Positions 7,049 through 9,327 of a DNA stretch of 9,327 bases are shown here, in pieces (position 1 is the stretch's first letter; each line of letters starts with the position of its first letter). The stretch is taken from the NCBI GenBank assembly GCA_002393555.1, contig DGSP01000023.1, positions 1 through 9,327 of the forward strand. Reading direction: 5' to 3'. Source of the stretch: Prevotellaceae bacterium UBA4359 (lineage in GTDB: Bacteria > Bacteroidota > Bacteroidia > Bacteroidales > Bacteroidaceae). The position numbers and the translations under genes are program-made. The notes below the pieces were generated by a model, which searched no databases, was not told the origin of the DNA, and worked only from the letters and a program-made list of their open reading frames with translations.

Positions 7049-7075
7049 AAAAAAAGCAACTTAAACGCTTTTTTT
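7049..7075 (+). terminator. Possible weak terminator after the DUF3109 gene
   Basis: AAAAAAAGC (7049-7057) pairs with GCTTTTTTT (7067-7075) around a nine-base loop, ending in a T run. Only two pairs are G-C, so it may leak. A tiny GCC/GGC hairpin (7037-7046) precedes it. Confidence 0.45.
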
Positions 7076-7113
7076 CTAAAAAAAAGACCTCGAAATTGCT
7101 TTTTTAGAAAAAA
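7070..7113. repeat. AT-rich imperfect inverted repeat upstream of the TackOD1 promoter
   Basis: A T-run/CTAAAAAAAAG block (about 7070-7086) is the near-complement of CTTTTTTAGAAAAAA (7099-7113), differing mainly by two extra A bases. The right arm overlaps the -33 region of the promoter that follows. It could be a protein-binding or UP-like AT-rich element, or simply A/T-tract sequence. Confidence 0.4.
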
Positions 7114-7127
7114 TTATCATAAATTTG
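7096..7127 (+). promoter_or_regulatory. Bacteroidota-type promoter for the TackOD1-receiver pair
   Basis: The -7 box TAAATTTG (7120-7127) matches TAnnTTTG exactly and is followed by CAC. A TTG at 7096-7098 lies 21 bases upstream, in the position of the -33 TTTG element. Transcription should begin near 7134, giving a leader of about 90 bases before the ATG at 7225. Confidence 0.8.
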
Positions 7128-7132
7128 CACAC

Positions 7133-7174
7133 CTGACATGAGTCAGCCATAAGGAACCACCCTGAAAAAGAGGG
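7133..7174 (+). promoter_or_regulatory. Structured 5' leader of the TackOD1 transcript
   Basis: CTGAC (7133-7137) and GTCAG (7142-7146) form a perfect five-base stem with an ATGA loop exactly at the predicted transcription start. A second short hairpin, CCCT with AGGG (7160-7163 with 7171-7174), follows. The first could be an mRNA 5' stabilising hairpin or, as DNA, a small dyad operator. I do not recognise a riboswitch class. Confidence 0.35.
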
Positions 7175-7224
7175 GGATGTTAAAATATATATTACTATTT
7201 CACTCTATCTAATTTCTTCGCAAC

Positions 7225-8664
7225 ATGATAACGATCCAAAACAACGACGGCGACAGAAAAGTGCTCCTGCTCGACAGTCCCTTTGCGCTCGACGAAAGCC
7301 CCGACTTTCCCGAATACCTGTTCGATGTCATCTTCATTGCCAACAACTCACCAGAAGAGACCAAGACCATCCTGAGCAGCATCAACCCCATCACCTCCAC
7401 CAAGTGCTGCTACAAGCCACTCTTCGTGTCAGCATCGCTCAAAGGCAAGATGGGCAACTACAACGAAATCATCGACGGCTATGCCGACGACTGGAACAGC
7501 ATGGAAGTGCTCACCCAGATAGAGAATATCATCAACTACAACACCCTCATCGGGCTGGCAGCCACCGAAGACCCCATCCTCTCCTCCAACCAGTTCTTCA
7601 TCCGCCTCACCCGCTACCTCATCTCGCGCAAGAAGACCATCCTCGAACCCAAACTCGACGTCTCAGCCTCCACAGGCTACGTCATCCCCGTCTTCGACCT
7701 CTTCTACCGCCTCGGACAGTACGAACTCAGCGACTACTTCGTCTTCATGCAGTCCATGACCGAGAAAGGCCTCTTCCGAGTCTCCAAGTTCGTCAACAAA
7801 ATCTATCTCTGCCCCTCCTGCCTCCACTCCCACCTGCTCTACATACGCACCTGCCCCAAGTGCGGACAGTCCTCCATCCAGGCCGAAGAAGTCATCCACC
7901 ACTTCCGCTGCGCCAACGTCTCGCCCGAACACACCTACAACTTCGGCGGACAACTGCGCTGTCCCAAGTGCCACAAGGTGCTCCAGCACATCGGACTCGA
8001 CTACGACCGACCCTCCATCATCCACACCTGCTCCACCTGCGGCAACACCTTCATCGAGCCCAAGAGCAAGACCCTCTGCACCTCTTGCAAGAAAACCTTT
8101 GATGCCGACGAACTCATTCCCCAAGACTTCAACATCTACGAAATCACCTCCGAAGGCAAGCAGTCCATCATCTCGCCCAACATCGGATTCACCATCTACA
8201 CCGAGTTCTACGACAACTACATCGAATACAACCGCCTCGTCAGCCGCATCCGCCTGTTGGCCGAGCAGAAGTTCTCCGGCAACATACAGGGAGACCTCCT
8301 CGTGGGCAAAATCTGGATTCTCGACGCCGAAGGCATCACCACCTCCATCCGCCCCGAAGTCATCGAACTCGTCTGCCAATACTTCCCCAACAACAAAGTC
8401 TCGGCAGCCAACAACATCACCTACGTCGGCTCCGTCATCCGCAACTACAAGAGCGGCGACACCGAAGAGGGCATCATCAACTTCCAGGTCATGCTCTCCG
8501 AAACCATCCGTGCAGCACTCCCCGTCCTCAATCCGGGCGAGAAGATATGCTACACCTACATGAAACTGCAAGGCAACCAGTCCACCATCGACGACTTCAT
8601 CAAGGAGATGGGCTTCATCTCCCCCACACCAGACGACAGCGTCGAGAACAACGATAATAAATAA
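7225..8664 (+). CDS. TackOD1-type zinc-ribbon signalling protein with possible pseudo-receiver N-terminus
   Basis: This is a 479-residue soluble protein. The central part (about 193-310) matches the TackOD1 (Thaumarchaeal output domain 1) pattern. It has five CxxC knuckles at C196/199, C210/213, C246/249, C269/272 and C285/288, plus C229, H203, HH225-226, and the strings SHL, IHHFRC, VSPEHT and QHIGLDYDRPS. Several bound zinc ions are expected. The N-terminal 130 residues alternate strands and helices in a receiver-like way (KVLLLDS, DVIFIAN, KPLFVSAS, DGYADDW). They lack a clear phospho-acceptor Asp, so a pseudo-receiver is inferred. The C-terminal domain (about 320-465) is unassigned: I see no GGDEF, EAL, kinase or DNA-binding motif. 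No signal peptide or membrane helix is visible. The gene has its own promoter and is followed after 18 bases by a receiver gene, its likely partner. In the family, TackOD1 is found with receiver and other signalling domains, but its function is unproven. Confidence 0.82.
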   Translation: MITIQNNDGDRKVLLLDSPFALDESPDFPEYLFDVIFIANNSPEETKTILSSINPITSTKCCYKPLFVSASLKGKMGNYNEIIDGYADDWNSMEVLTQIENIINYNTLIGLAATEDPILSSNQFFIRLTRYLISRKKTILEPKLDVSASTGYVIPVFDLFYRLGQYELSDYFVFMQSMTEKGLFRVSKFVNKIYLCPSCLHSHLLYIRTCPKCGQSSIQAEEVIHHFRCANVSPEHTYNFGGQLRCPKCHKVLQHIGLDYDRPSIIHTCSTCGNTFIEPKSKTLCTSCKKTFDADELIPQDFNIYEITSEGKQSIISPNIGFTIYTEFYDNYIEYNRLVSRIRLLAEQKFSGNIQGDLLVGKIWILDAEGITTSIRPEVIELVCQYFPNNKVSAANNITYVGSVIRNYKSGDTEEGIINFQVMLSETIRAALPVLNPGEKICYTYMKLQGNQSTIDDFIKEMGFISPTPDDSVENNDNK

Positions 8665-8682
8665 ACAAAAAAACATACCACT

Positions 8683-9111
8683 ATGAACGAACAAATCACC
8701 CCCGGAATCAATGTTGAAAGCCTCAACATCCTCGTCGTTGACGATGTGCCACTCAACATTCTGCTCATCAAGAAGATGCTCTCACAGTACACCTTCCAAA
8801 TCCGCACAGCCAATGGCGGACAGGCTGCCCTCGATGCCATTGCCGAAAAGATGCCAGACCTCGTGCTGCTCGACCTCATGATGCCCGGCATCGATGGATT
8901 CGAAGTCATCCGCCGCCTCCGCGCCGACGAGAAGACCAAAGACCTGCCCATCATCATCCTCTCGGCCCTCAACTCCGAGCAGGACATCTCCAGGGGCTTC
9001 CAACTCGGAGCCAACGACTTCATCAACAAGCCCATCATCATGGAGAAACTCCTCAGCAGCGTCACCACACAAATCAACCTGCAGGCCGCTAAGAGACAAC
9101 TCAACAACTGA
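8683..9111 (+). CDS. Stand-alone CheY-like response regulator receiver
   Basis: This 142-residue single receiver domain has no output domain. All key residues are present: acidic pair D20-D21 (ILVVDD), phospho-acceptor D64 (LVLLDLMMPGIDGFEVI), switch Ser S94 (ILSA) and conserved Lys K116 (NKP). It should therefore be phosphorylated by a histidine kinase and pass the signal by protein-protein contact. The partner kinase is not in the window. The gene lies 18 bases after the TackOD1 gene, in an A-rich spacer without a promoter, so the two are probably co-transcribed. The likely target is the TackOD1 protein, or a shared downstream system. The C-terminal NLQAAKRQLNN could start a helix or short coiled segment. 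Confidence 0.92.
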   Translation: MNEQITPGINVESLNILVVDDVPLNILLIKKMLSQYTFQIRTANGGQAALDAIAEKMPDLVLLDLMMPGIDGFEVIRRLRADEKTKDLPIIILSALNSEQDISRGFQLGANDFINKPIIMEKLLSSVTTQINLQAAKRQLNN

Positions 9112-9138
9112 GAATCCTCCCCCCTCCTTCCACACTAC

Positions 9139-9155
9139 GTGCAACGCCGTTGCAC
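9139..9155. repeat. Perfect palindrome GTGCAACG-C-CGTTGCAC
   Basis: Eight-base arms flank a single central C. This dyad lies 28 bases after the receiver stop and contains the first ACGCCGT core of the array. It is too tight for an RNA hairpin loop without opening a few pairs, but is well suited as a protein-binding dyad. Confidence 0.85.
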
Positions 9156-9219
9156 ATACAAATGGTACGCCGTACAACATACAATTGGTACGGCGTACCA
9201 TTTGCATGTTGTACGGCGT
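9144..9219. repeat. Symmetric palindromic array with 23-base period
   Basis: The core ACGCCGT occurs at 9144 and 9167 and its reverse complement ACGGCGT at 9190 and 9213, each exactly 23 bases from the next. The three 16-base spacers are related: the first two match each other at 12 of 16 positions, and the third, read on the opposite strand, matches the second at 14 of 16. The whole is two direct 23-base units facing an inverted unit. It resembles REP-like or other extragenic palindromic elements. Copy number elsewhere in the genome cannot be seen. Confidence 0.85.
9159..9204 (+). terminator. Large hairpin (17-base perfect stem), possible end of the TackOD1-receiver transcript
   Basis: CAAATGGTACGCCGTAC (9159-9175) pairs perfectly with GTACGGCGTACCATTTG (9188-9204) around a 12-base loop. 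An alternative 13-base stem uses 9168-9180 with 9206-9218. There is no T run after either, so this is not a classical intrinsic terminator. It may still stabilise the mRNA 3' end or assist termination. Confidence 0.45.
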
Positions 9220-9230
9220 TGTTCGACAAG

Positions 9231-9241
9231 CGGAAATTCCG
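9231..9241. repeat. Small palindrome CGGAAATTCCG
   Basis: Five-base arms CGGAA and TTCCG flank a central A. It lies between the palindromic array and the possible promoter of the next gene, where an operator could sit. No known regulator is recognised. Confidence 0.4.
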
Positions 9242-9261
9242 TTTCTCCTTTCAGTACAACG

Positions 9262-9269
9262 TAAGTTCG
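9262..9269 (+). promoter_or_regulatory. Possible promoter -7 box (TAAGTTCG) of the next gene
   Basis: TAAGTTCG differs from TAnnTTTG by one base. A TTTC at 9242-9245 is the nearest candidate for the -33 element, but the fit is poor. It would give a leader of about 43 bases before the ATG at 9319. Confidence 0.3.
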
Positions 9270-9281
9270 GTGTAAGAATTA

Positions 9282-9299
9282 CGCCTTCGGCGGACGAAG
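9282..9299 (+). other. Overlapping small hairpins in the leader before the next gene
   Basis: CGCC/GGCG (9282-9285 with 9289-9292) and CTTCG/CGAAG (9285-9289 with 9295-9299) share bases and cannot form together. They lie about 20 bases before the likely next start codon. Confidence 0.35.
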
Positions 9300-9318
9300 A
9301 CAAAACAAATAAAAACCG

Positions 9319-9327
9319 ATGAAAACA
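9319..9327 (+). CDS. Likely start of the next gene (first three codons only)
   Basis: ATG AAA ACA (M-K-T) ends the window after an A-rich stretch (AAATAAAAACCG). A Met-Lys start and an A-rich leader are typical of Bacteroidota genes, often secreted ones. Nothing about the product can be said. Confidence 0.35.

Noticed and set aside
7177..7212. 11-codon frame MLKYILLFHSI as a real small gene
   Set aside because: The G-rich stretch touches the ATG with no spacing for a ribosome site, and a short AT-rich frame like this arises by chance. Kept only as part of the leader finding.
8185..8620. Active GGDEF domain at the C-terminus of the TackOD1 protein
   Set aside because: No GGDEF/GGEEF signature, no RxxD inhibitory site and no clear metal-binding Asp pair; a degenerate relative cannot be excluded but is not supported by reading alone.
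7663..8694. 343-residue minus-strand open frame opposite the TackOD1 gene
   Set aside because: Its low-complexity Val/Asp/Gly/Glu-rich translation is the mirror of C-rich coding sequence; the sense frame has a clear cysteine pattern.
9144..9219. CRISPR array
   Set aside because: Only four seven-base cores, two of them inverted, with related rather than unique 16-base spacers; no cas genes are present.
9139..9219. Integron attC or tyrosine-recombinase attachment site
   Set aside because: No GTTRRRY/RYYYAAC boxes and no integrase or cassette gene in the window.

Overview
The window comes from a member of the Bacteroidota, most likely a Prevotella-like Bacteroidales. Three things point there: promoter -7 boxes of the TAnnTTTG type (TAACTTTG at 3133, TAAATTTG at 7120), little use of Shine-Dalgarno sites, and a large secreted protein with a Bacteroidales-type C-terminal tail (YTIGGTRL...PQKGIN...KVLVK). 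The family mix also fits: a SpmA-SpmB fusion, RibF, DUF3109 and a TackOD1 protein. All recognised genes are on the + strand and no intergenic gap exceeds about 210 bases.

Region 1 (1-3130) holds one secreted protein of about 1007 residues. It has a unique N-terminal domain, two copies of a beta-rich, probably carbohydrate-binding module, two helical linkers and a C-terminal sorting-like tail. Its signal peptide looks broken by a one-base frame slip just upstream of the first in-frame ATG. A strong intrinsic terminator follows.

Region 2 (3131-7075) is a four-gene operon: a BASS-family sodium-coupled transporter, a fused SpmA/SpmB-like membrane protein, RibF (riboflavin kinase/FAD synthetase) and a cysteine-rich DUF3109 protein joined to ribF by an ATGA overlap. 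Three short tandem tracts with a seven-base period sit in this operon: in both intergenic spacers and, unusually, inside the SpmAB reading frame.

Region 3 (7076-9111) starts with an AT-rich promoter region and a roughly 90-base leader. It continues with two genes 18 bases apart: a 479-residue TackOD1-type protein with five CxxC knuckles, a possible pseudo-receiver N-terminus and an unassigned C-terminal domain, then a stand-alone CheY-like receiver. This pair looks like a signalling module whose input and output are not visible here, and it is the best candidate for under-described biology in the window.

Region 4 (9112-9327) is a gene-free stretch with a symmetric palindromic array: four copies of a seven-base core (ACGCCGT, twice forward and twice inverted) spaced exactly 23 bases apart, able to form two mutually exclusive hairpins. 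After it come a possible promoter and leader and the first three codons of a likely next gene.
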